The position numbers and the translations under genes were made by a program. From Saprospiraceae bacterium (lineage in GTDB: Bacteria; Bacteroidota; Bacteroidia; Chitinophagales; Saprospiraceae): a DNA stretch of 64,000 nucleotides. The stretch covers positions 248,001 through 312,000 of the forward strand of contig JADJRO010000001.1 of the NCBI GenBank assembly GCA_016712145.1. The letters run 5' to 3'. Below are positions 8,535-15,113 of the stretch, piece after piece. Below the pieces are notes generated by a model. It did not search any database, had not been told where the DNA came from, and saw only the letters and a program-made list of their open reading frames with translations. Position 1 is the first letter of the stretch, and every line of letters begins with the position of its first letter.

Positions 8535-9617
8535 TTATTTTTCTAACTTATATTTAAAATATCCAATGTTATATTTTTCACAAAAAAGAATTTCCTTCTG
8601 TGTAAATTCCCAAGCTACAACAATTGATTTTACCAATTGAGATGATAGACTTAACCCCTTTTCAGAACATCGTAATGCTCTATATTTAATTGCCTGGTGG
8701 CATCCAGGTAATACAACATTTGTTTCAATCTCTATGGTATAATCTACATCTTCAGTTTCAATTAAAATATCGACAATATCATACGATGGAAACACGTGTT
8801 CAATATTAATTTTTTTAATATTACTAATTCCTAATAAATTTGCATTGTTTGCTATGTAGTTCTTTAGTTCTTTATGATTCTGCCCCTCTCCACCTCTGCC
8901 ATACTTATTTAACAGCAACACTTTCTTTAATCGGTCTCCTGTTAAATTGGAATGAGGTCCATTTCTGATTGGTTTAATATCTGGTGCTTTGCCAAAAGCA
9001 TATTTTAAAATATCAATTATTTTACTCTGAGTATCTTGATCTTTTACTGAAGTCGCTAAATCCGACAATATTGCTATAGTTGTATTATCATCTAAATAAC
9101 GAAATAAGCCTGAACCCCAGTCAGCTTTATTATTACTGATTGAATAATAATCCCAGAAATATAAATTATTTACATCTTCAGAAGGAATCATAATAAAATA
9201 ATCCTTATTAGCTTTTATTAGATTACTATCATCCGTAATAATATCAATAACGAAAATGCCAATTATTCTTCTTTCTATTTCTTTCTCCCTTGGGAATTTA
9301 GTTGTAAGAAACGCAATTTTGCCTTTACCTGTTCCTCTAATTTTGATAATCTTCCCATTTCGTTTGCCACTATGAAATGTACCACCGCCAAAGCATTGAT
9401 CCCTGTTAAGCTTACTTTCCATACAAGGGAATTCTGGTTTATTACCTTGAAATCCATTATCATAATAAACTCTACAAGAGCATTTAAGATTGCTACACCA
9501 AACTCGTTTAGCTTCTATGTTAAATTTAATAATGTCTTCAGTGCAAGTTCCATTATAACCTATAGTTAGGTAATTTCCTCCGTTATTATAAGTACATTTG
9601 AATGCAATGTTATCCAT
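8535..9617 (-). CDS. Unknown cassette protein, 360 aa, possible nuclease-like C-terminus
   Basis: Not a family I can name. The N-terminal third carries a Cys cluster (CSNLKCSC near residue 38, later PCMES and QCFGGG) that could bind a metal. The middle (GKIAFLTTKFPREKEIERRIIGIFVIDI... FIMIPSEDV) reads like a small beta-barrel such as those that recognise bases or small ligands. The C-terminal third, from ELKNYIANN on, contains VDILIETEDVDYTIEIETN followed by GCHQAIKYRAL, an arrangement like D-x(n)-ExE of PD-(D/E)XK nucleases. A modified-DNA or defence-related nuclease is therefore possible, but this is inference. It shares a cassette with the HEPN-like gene 33 bases upstream. Confidence 0.6.
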   Translation of the reverse strand: MDNIAFKCTYNNGGNYLTIGYNGTCTEDIIKFNIEAKRVWCSNLKCSCRVYYDNGFQGNKPEFPCMESKLNRDQCFGGGTFHSGKRNGKIIKIRGTGKGKIAFLTTKFPREKEIERRIIGIFVIDIITDDSNLIKANKDYFIMIPSEDVNNLYFWDYYSISNNKADWGSGLFRYLDDNTTIAILSDLATSVKDQDTQSKIIDILKYAFGKAPDIKPIRNGPHSNLTGDRLKKVLLLNKYGRGGEGQNHKELKNYIANNANLLGISNIKKINIEHVFPSYDIVDILIETEDVDYTIEIETNVVLPGCHQAIKYRALRCSEKGLSLSSQLVKSIVVAWEFTQKEILFCEKYNIGYFKYKLEK

Positions 9618-9650
9618 AAAATTTCTTCATTTTGCGCATGTTACTTGCAG

Positions 9651-10385
9651 TTAAATATTTCTCATGTCTTTCCATTGTTTAGTAATATATGTATTCGCAA
9701 ATTTACTTGTAATATCATCTATTGCTACCGCTGTATTATTAATTACAAAATCTGATAATTGCTCATTTAATAAATCTTTGATATCTTGGTTTTTTATTAT
9801 TATTGCTTTATTAATTATGCCTTTTCCATTTAAATAATTTATACTTCTGATATAGCCATCTGATATTTCATCCTTTAGAAAGCTAACGTTGCTCTTCATT
9901 ATTTTTATAGATTGACCATGGGTCAACCCATTACGCAATCTATATAAGTTCACAAGAAATTCCCAGCTATTGATTGCATTTTCTATATTTCTCTGCAAAG
10001 TGTTGCTTGTTTTTAATAATTCATACCAAGAAGAAGATTTAATTTTATTCACATACATTTCTTTAAGTTCTAGTTCTTTGTTGAATTTCTCCATTGATAT
10101 TGCATTCTTATTTTTGAAGAAATTCCTAAATGTCCTAATTATACTTTTTTTATATTTAAACTCAGGAGGAATTGGTATTTCATTATACGAGGTCTGTATC
10201 AATTCAAAAAGACATTCTCTAAGTATTGATTCAATCGATATCCAACATGAAATTATGATTGCTGCCCTAAATCCAGGGTCTGTATCTTCATCTAATTCTT
10301 TTCCCATTGAAACTAGACTAAAATTCAATAATATTTTCCACATTGAATATGACTTCCCTTGAGAGCTTGGTTGAATTACACCCAT
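9651..10385 (-). CDS. HEPN-like domain protein
   Basis: 244 residues, helical, no signal peptide. The motif RNGLTH at residues 151-156 fits the R-x4-6-H active site of HEPN-superfamily ribonucleases, and the preceding segment (ENAINSWEFLVNLYRL) fits the helix that carries it. HEPN proteins act as RNases in toxin-antitoxin, abortive infection and CRISPR systems, or as helix-bundle partners. No antitoxin-like nucleotidyltransferase is adjacent except the CBASS enzyme in the next cassette. The gene is bracketed by a short inverted repeat (GTTACTTGCAGTTAA at 9640-9654 and TTAATTGCAAGTAAC at 10402-10416). Assignment to HEPN is from the motif only. Confidence 0.55.
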   Translation of the reverse strand: MGVIQPSSQGKSYSMWKILLNFSLVSMGKELDEDTDPGFRAAIIISCWISIESILRECLFELIQTSYNEIPIPPEFKYKKSIIRTFRNFFKNKNAISMEKFNKELELKEMYVNKIKSSSWYELLKTSNTLQRNIENAINSWEFLVNLYRLRNGLTHGQSIKIMKSNVSFLKDEISDGYIRSINYLNGKGIINKAIIIKNQDIKDLLNEQLSDFVINNTAVAIDDITSKFANTYITKQWKDMRNI

Positions 10386-10412
10386 ATGAACTATTTAATA
10401 ATTAATTGCAAG

Positions 10413-10538
10413 TAACGTTTTGCAGATTTGCGATGGGCGGGATTTTTACCACTGAACTTTATGCGGAGCACAAAACTTTCGGCTACCACTAAACTGTCTG
10501 CGGAGCACGAAACCCCGCCTATTGCAAATGTGCTGTTA
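10413..10538. other. attC-like site C
   Basis: Outer elements TAAC (10413-10416) and GTTA (10535-10538). Inner arms ATTTGCGATGGGCGGG (10426-10441) and CCCGCCTATTGCAAAT (10514-10529) pair at 14 of 16 positions, the other two being G-T pairs. Between the arms are two near-identical direct repeats, 10448-10476 and 10485-10513, each containing ACCACT and TGCGGAGCAC. The right end lies 10 bases from the stop codon of the SLATT gene. On the minus strand the left end reads CGTTACTT, about 28 bases before the HEPN-like gene start. Confidence 0.6.
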
Positions 10539-10548
10539 TGTGTAGTGC

Positions 10549-11118
10549 TTATTTCTTTCGTAATGGCGTTGGTAAAAAGTTATCAATTTCTTCGTCACTA
10601 AATGTCAATTCTTCGTTGATTTGCAATGCCTTTTGTGCTGTCATATACGCTTTGCTAAATGTCCTTGGTGAGCCTTTATATGTTTTTGATAGTTCGTCTT
10701 GTAATTCATCTCTTTTTTTAATTATGTCGTCAAGGCTAACCAACCTTGCTTTAAGGTCTGTTAACAAAGACAAATACTTTTCTCTTATTTCTAACAATTC
10801 TAATGCTGCTGTTGAGTGTTTTTGAATTGTCTCGCCCAAGTTATATTCTTTTAGATAACTTGTCATTGCAAACTGAATTGCTGATAAAATTGTACTAACT
10901 ATTAAAGCCCACTCTTCACCTTTAAAAACACGAACTAATAGTCCAGTTGTTATAAGTCCCGAAAGTAATATTTGCAGGTTTTTTATACAATTATTTCTAT
11001 CGTTTAATATGTCTGCACACTTCTCTTGTGTTTTATGTGAGTAAACTATTTTTCCATAGTTTTCTCTTAGTTGAGCTTCCAATAGCTCAAATCCATTATG
11101 ATGGGAATTCGTATCCAT
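10549..11118 (-). CDS. SLATT-domain two-TM effector of CBASS
   Basis: 189 residues from the Met at 11118; a longer start at 11184 would overlap the upstream gene by 89 bp and adds a basic tail, so the shorter start is preferred. It has two transmembrane segments (about LQILLSGLITTGLLVRVF and WALIVSTILSAIQFAMTSYL) in the N-terminal half, followed by long charged helices, the layout of SLATT (SMODS- and SLOG-associating 2TM effector) proteins. On sensing a cyclic oligonucleotide such effectors are thought to disrupt the inner membrane and stop phage spread by killing the cell. It directly follows and overlaps the CD-NTase gene by 23 bp, so the two are translationally coupled. Confidence 0.8.
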   Translation of the reverse strand: MDTNSHHNGFELLEAQLRENYGKIVYSHKTQEKCADILNDRNNCIKNLQILLSGLITTGLLVRVFKGEEWALIVSTILSAIQFAMTSYLKEYNLGETIQKHSTAALELLEIREKYLSLLTDLKARLVSLDDIIKKRDELQDELSKTYKGSPRTFSKAYMTAQKALQINEELTFSDEEIDNFLPTPLRKK

Positions 11119-11977
11119 ATATTTCTCTCCATTTTTGTTTTGAACTCCATTCTTTATTGTCCTTTTGAAGTTGTATTGCTTCAATCGCTTTATTATATGC
11201 TAATTTAGCTTTATATTCAAAATTACCTTTCCTGTAAATTAGTTGATTGCTTCCTAATGCATACCAATATGCCTGCGTCTCATTTTGATTTTTAAGATAT
11301 TCAAAAAAGTCTCTTACCATTAGGTCATAATATAAATAGCTTTCATTTCTATGAGGCCAATTTTTCAAGAAATTATAAGCTAAAGTGTCTATAAGAAGTC
11401 CTCCCATTGGCACAGAACAAAATCCTTTCCACGCTCTTGTCATTTTACACAGTCTTTTCAAGTTGTAATTTAGTTTCGGGTCTTCTTCGCTTATTTTATT
11501 TATTTCTGGATGTGGGTCTGTTTTTCTCCATGAACCCCCACCATTTGCATCGGGAAAAGTATATGATTTGTCGGAATTTTCAAAGGCTGGAACAACTTCA
11601 AAGTTTACACCATCTGTAAAAATTACAGATACAACTTGTCCGTTAGCACCAACTGTAGAAGTACTATATGTTTTTTGAATTGATTTACTTACAGCTTGTA
11701 GTAACGCTGATTGACCATTGTATGAGTAGTTGTCATATGTGGATTTCATGTGTGCAGGTAATACAAAAATCATATCAATATCGCTTTCATTCTTTATTGA
11801 TGTATTTCTACCATACGAACCAACATATCTGCTAAATAATGTTTCACTTGGGTCGTTCCAAAAGTCAGTATTTAGTCTATTTGTAATTGCTTTATACCTT
11901 GTTGAAATGGTCGAACGTTTGTCTGGCACAATAATTAGGTTGTCGCAAAATTCTTTAAAATACTGTGCTTCACTCAT
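11096..11977 (-). CDS. CBASS cyclic oligonucleotide synthase (SMODS-type CD-NTase)
   Basis: 293 residues, the usual size. The nucleotidyltransferase signature is GS at 53-54 (YVGSYGRNTSI) followed by DID at 66-68 (ESDIDMIFVL), with a third acidic position in VNFEVVPAF (Glu 127). The C-terminal helical part (LCKMTRAWKGFC... GGLLIDTLAYNFL) matches the OAS-like second domain of this family. On phage infection these enzymes make cyclic di- or trinucleotides that activate the linked effector. The only partner here is the SLATT protein, with no Cap2/Cap3 or HORMA/TRIP13 genes, so this is a minimal type I CBASS. The pair forms one cassette between attC-like sites C and D. Confidence 0.88.
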   Translation of the reverse strand: MSEAQYFKEFCDNLIIVPDKRSTISTRYKAITNRLNTDFWNDPSETLFSRYVGSYGRNTSIKNESDIDMIFVLPAHMKSTYDNYSYNGQSALLQAVSKSIQKTYSTSTVGANGQVVSVIFTDGVNFEVVPAFENSDKSYTFPDANGGGSWRKTDPHPEINKISEEDPKLNYNLKRLCKMTRAWKGFCSVPMGGLLIDTLAYNFLKNWPHRNESYLYYDLMVRDFFEYLKNQNETQAYWYALGSNQLIYRKGNFEYKAKLAYNKAIEAIQLQKDNKEWSSKQKWREIYGYEFPS

Positions 11978-12017
11978 GTCGTAATTTTTTTGTTGGTCGG
12001 TCTAGTAGCATTACTCA

Positions 12018-12101
12018 TAACGGTTTAGTGCTGACGCAGTGCAGGGTGAATTAACGTCATGTTATGTCTTTCACCCTACATTGTCGTTCAGCACAGTGTT
12101 A
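12018..12101. other. attC-like site D
   Basis: Outer elements TAAC (12018-12021) and GTTA (12098-12101). A perfect 7-bp stem pairs GTGCTGA (12028-12034) with TCAGCAC (12088-12094), and a further imperfect stem pairs the bases around GCAGGGTGAA (12041-12050) with TTCACCCTAC (12070-12079). The two stems with unpaired spacer resemble the R and L boxes of attC. The right end is 9 bases from the stop codon of the lipoprotein gene, and the CD-NTase start codon lies about 40 bases beyond the left end. Confidence 0.6.
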
Positions 12102-12110
12102 TCATCGGTA

Positions 12111-12611
12111 TCAATTTTTCTCAAATAGATATACACTTTCAACTTTTATATTTGTATCTATCTTAGGAATCTGGTCATTGAATAATAACAGCTCTAATGG
12201 GTAGTAACAAAAACATTTGTGATTACAAGCTTGCTCTTGATTTAGACTATTGTAATCTGCAAAAATTGTATCAGGTTTATAATTTGAGTACTCAACATAA
12301 AAGGTTTTTATTTTAGAGTCTCCACTAATAATACCCATGTCAACAACTTCAATAACCCCTATATCATATGCTTTATAATCGCCGTTATTCTTTCCGCGCC
12401 TAAATTCTTTTAAATATTTCTTTTGATTATTATCAAAGTAACTTATTTTTAAAGAATTTAGCTCCATAGTATCTATCGTTATTCCATTCTTTAAGATTAT
12501 AAAATTTAATGCATAAGGAATTTGGTAAGGTCCAAACTTACAGTCATTATTATCGCAACCCGAAATAAAGGGTAAGATAAATAAAAATAAATTATAGATT
12601 TTCATATTCAA
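12111..12611 (-). CDS. Small lipoprotein, unknown function
   Basis: 166 residues. The N-terminus (MKIYNLFLFILPFISGC) is a lipoprotein signal with a fair lipobox ending at Cys, followed by DNNDC. The mature part is mostly beta and contains a CNHKCFC cluster near the C-terminus. I do not recognise the family. It overlaps the start-proximal C10-peptidase fragment by 4 bp (12608-12611) and its stop is next to attC-like site D, so both belong to the last recognisable cassette. Confidence 0.65.
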   Translation of the reverse strand: MNMKIYNLFLFILPFISGCDNNDCKFGPYQIPYALNFIILKNGITIDTMELNSLKISYFDNNQKKYLKEFRRGKNNGDYKAYDIGVIEVVDMGIISGDSKIKTFYVEYSNYKPDTIFADYNSLNQEQACNHKCFCYYPLELLLFNDQIPKIDTNIKVESVYLFEKN

Positions 12612-12886
12612 GGATTAATATTGTGAAGTAATCCCTGACAATATTGATAATTTCTTGAGCCAGGATTCCATTGGTTGAAGTTATACCATCCATCATAAAA
12701 TCCATCCCATCCCCAGTTCATGTGATACCAAACCTGACCATTGTAACAAGCATTCCAAGTACGCATATACCCATCACAAACCCATGCATGGCAGCTTGAA
12801 TAGGTGTAAATCCAGCATAAAAACCTATTAGTTCTGTTATTGCAGCCATCAAGGATTGCTGGTCTATAAAACCTTCGTTTAGCCAC
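12608..12886 (-). pseudogene. C-terminal fragment of a C10-family (streptopain-like) cysteine peptidase
   Basis: 92 residues from a GTG. ILDGCNNR, CHAWVCDGY and YHMNWGWDGFYDGWYNFNQWNP match the C-terminal catalytic half of C10 peptidases (Spi/SpeB-like), including the catalytic His and the Trp/Asn-rich loop. The propeptide, the signal sequence and the catalytic Cys half are missing, and the frame upstream carries no related sequence, so the gene was truncated by a rearrangement. The first Cys of CHAWV replaces the usual Gly. Translation into a stable product is unlikely. Confidence 0.75.
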
Positions 12887-13033
12887 AACCAGTTGCCTGG
12901 CTAAGCGAAGCTTAATATTTTTTATATGTATTTAAGAATAACCTAAATTCATTCCAAATAAATACGGCTTCGCCGCAACCACCCACAAAATCAATAGAAA
13001 TGGTTGAATTATATTTTAGGTAATTTCTGCAAC

Positions 13034-13525
13034 TCAGGCAATCTGCAAATCCTCCAGAGGCATTTCTATAAGAAAGCCCAGAGAGATTTGTTCTAATTTT
13101 AGCTGCACCGTTTTCTTGCCTAAAAAATCTACTAACAAACCGCTGCGGCCGGCAAGAATTCCGGAGCGGATTTTTATTAATTGTCCTTTAAGTTTTTGTA
13201 GAGGTTGAAAAGACGATGGGATGAGTTGGGATTCACTGGCTCGAAGTAAGTTGATGTCTTCTTCTTTTAACTGGGCATCTTTTTGGTCATGCCGCACATA
13301 ATGCAATACCCCTTTTACTTGAAACACGGCATTGCGGTCTTTGGGCTCTATGCAAACAAACAAATAACTCGGAAAGGCTGGAACCAACATTTTTTTAACC
13401 CGGTCCGACCAATTCTTACGCACCTGAATCTTAGGCAAAAAATGCCGGATGCCGAGCTTCTGTAATTGCTGCTCGACTTTAAATTCATACCTGCTTTGGA
13501 TGTATAAAACGCTCCAGGTGGGCAT
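13034..13525 (-). CDS. UpxY/NusG-like transcription antitermination factor
   Basis: 163 residues. The NGN domain (WSVLYIQSRYEFKVEQQL, PSYLFVCI, VKGVLHYVRHD) is followed by a short KOW-type beta barrel (LKGQLIKIRSGILAGRSGLLVDF). The length and the missing long linker fit the UpxY/RfaH-like NusG paralogues of Bacteroidota, which ride on RNA polymerase and prevent termination in one target operon, usually capsular or exopolysaccharide synthesis. The operon it serves would be transcribed from this gene leftward, but no polysaccharide genes are next to it here; instead the cassette array lies downstream. It may be an orphan of a rearranged locus. Confidence 0.88.
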   Translation of the reverse strand: MPTWSVLYIQSRYEFKVEQQLQKLGIRHFLPKIQVRKNWSDRVKKMLVPAFPSYLFVCIEPKDRNAVFQVKGVLHYVRHDQKDAQLKEEDINLLRASESQLIPSSFQPLQKLKGQLIKIRSGILAGRSGLLVDFLGKKTVQLKLEQISLGFLIEMPLEDLQIA

Positions 13526-14651
13526 AGTCGGTTGGTTGAATAGGCAAGTTAGTAATTTTTAGAATTTCAATTTAATATTTTGGAAAAAATTTGTTGGATG
13601 GGGGATTAGGCTAGAGGCCAGAGGCTAGAGGCCAGAGGTTTTTGACTCCTGACTACTAATTGCTGACTACTGATTTGGGCTAGAGGCTAGGGAGGAAGGC
13701 TAAAGGCTAGAGGGGTTTAGGCTAGAGGCCAGAGGTGGCTAAATCTTAATAGCTTAACAGAAATTTTGACTATTAACTACTAATTGCTGACTACTGATTT
13801 GGGCTAGAGGCTAGAGGCTGAAGGCAGGAGGTCCACAATGAAGAAGATGTTAAGCCAGGATTTCTTGTAAAATCACAGACTTTTTCTCCCCTTAATTGCT
13901 TAAACATTGCTTGATACGCGTCGATTCCCGTGTACTTGTCGAAAATTGATACTATTTCAAGCAAGTATCTAAGGGGTATCTAGGGAGTATCTACGGAGTA
14001 TCTATTCGGTGTTCACAAAATACCATGTTTTAACAGCATATTTTAGTTCCGCACCTACGGCGCTAAATTTTTTGACATGGGGTGTTGTATAGATGTCGCC
14101 CCTCTGGGGCTATAGGAGGCAAAATACCACCTACAAGCAATCAAGAACAGATAAATTATGTGTCATTTAAACTTCATTCATACCTCTGCAGGGACTCCTT
14201 CGGTAAAATTTTTATTGACATATCAAATCTCCATAATCCCAAAATATTTATAAAAATCTCCTCAACCCTAAAATCCTGATTCTGACAAAGGAAGGAATGC
14301 TTCTATCAACTTACAAGTAACCTGGTAGTAACGTCTCAGTAACTATATCCCTTCTATATCCCTTCTATATCCCTTCTTTATCCCTTCTTTATCTATTCTT
14401 TATCTATTCTCCATCTATTCTTTATCTATTTTTATGACACCTCCTAAACCAAACTACCAGCAGCCAATGTTATTGAATTTCTTCATTAAAACTTCCAGGT
14501 TGGCATTTTGGATATTGGCTGGCATAAACCACCAGTCTTATAAAATAATCGCATGGTGAGGAAATTTAATGCTACAATGCTACAATGTTCCAATCTTGCA
14601 ATCAAAATGTTTTATTATCAATAAAATTATTTCAAGAATGGAAAATTTTGC
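13526..14651. repeat. Gene-free region with several small repeats
   Basis: Two copies of a module containing CTGACTACTGATTTGGGC followed by GCTAGAGGC heptamers (about 13643-13690 and 13765-13830). Four imperfect repeats starting GTATCTA lie at 13964-14005. One copy of the two-hairpin repeat is at 14006-14115. A pyrimidine-rich array built on TATCCCTTC and TATCTATTC units spans 14341-14428. No gene or RNA that I can support. Confidence 0.7.
14006..14115. repeat. Dispersed two-hairpin repeat, copy 2 of 3
   Basis: Begins TCGGTGTTCA and contains the same TTCCGCACCTACGGCGCTAA and TCGCCCCTCTGGGGC blocks as the copies at 902-1010 and 22380-22490. The spacer between the two hairpins differs while the hairpin stems are conserved. 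Confidence 0.7.
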
Positions 14652-14695
14652 ATTCCTCCCAAACTCAGGGTTTTAACCCCGAGTTTGGGAGGAAT
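14652..14695. other. Long near-perfect hairpin
   Basis: Arms 14652-14672 and 14675-14695 are 21 bp each with one mismatch and a two-base loop; the core is CCTCCCAAACTC / GAGTTTGGGAGG. It lies between the UpxY gene and the MATE gene, next to the 8-bp tandem array, and is not followed by a T-run on either strand, so it is not a typical intrinsic terminator. Confidence 0.75.
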
Positions 14696-14730
14696 TGAAA
14701 TGTCTCCATTAATTAATTCTATGATCTGCA

Positions 14731-15067
14731 CCATTGTCCGATTGTAGCATTGCAAGATTGTAGCATTGCAGGATTGCAGGATTGTCCCATTGTAGCATTG
14801 CAAGATTGTAGCATTGCAGGATTGCAGGATTGTCCCATTGTAGCATTGCAAGATTGTAGCATTGCAGGATTGCAGGATTGTCCCATTGTAGCATTGTAAG
14901 ATTGTAGCATTGCAGGATTGCAGGATTGTCCCATTGTAGCATTGCAAGATTGTAGCATTGCAGGATTGCAGGATTGTACCATTGTAGCATTGCAAGATTG
15001 TAGCATTGCAGGATTGTCCCATTGTAGCATTGCAGGATTGTACCATTGCAGCATTAAACCATTGTAG
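14731..15067. repeat. 8-bp-unit tandem array (ATTG-centred)
   Basis: About 42 units of the form [C/G]ATTG followed by three variable bases (CATTGTAG, CATTGCAG, GATTGCAG, GATTGTCC and so on). Six-unit blocks recur as higher-order repeats of 56-58 bp. Shorter runs of the same unit are at 22306-22360, 22676-22710 and 30382-30407. Confidence 0.9.
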
Positions 15068-15086
15068 CATTTCCTCTCCTCTTTTT

Positions 15087-15099
15087 CCCTATCTTGCCG
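15087..15099 (+). promoter_or_regulatory. Probable promoter -7 element of the MATE gene
   Basis: CCCTATCTTGCCG holds TATCTTGC, close to the Bacteroidota -7 consensus TAnnTTTG, about 16 bases ahead of the GTG at 15114. Its position between the tandem array and the GTG supports that start over ATG codons inside the array. Confidence 0.4.
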
Positions 15100-15113
15100 C
15101 AAATATTCAATTC

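Noticed and set aside
11119..11184. Longer start for the SLATT gene
   Set aside because: It would overlap the CD-NTase gene by 89 bp and adds a basic tail not typical of the family.
10400..12110. Sites C and D as simple intrinsic terminators
   Set aside because: They lie behind genes, but there is no T-run after the stems, the outer TAAC/GTTA elements are shared, and site B's core matches an integron core; attC-like is the better fit, though terminator activity is not excluded.
14627..15102. Long open frames on the minus strand in several frames
   Set aside because: They arise from the ATTG-centred octamer array: the repeat lacks stop codons, giving repetitive NATILQC-like peptides in more than one frame. 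No start context or domain.
15006..15113. MATE protein start at an ATG inside the octamer array
   Set aside because: The extra N-terminal residues are translated repeat; the GTG at 15114 follows a promoter-like box and gives the family length.
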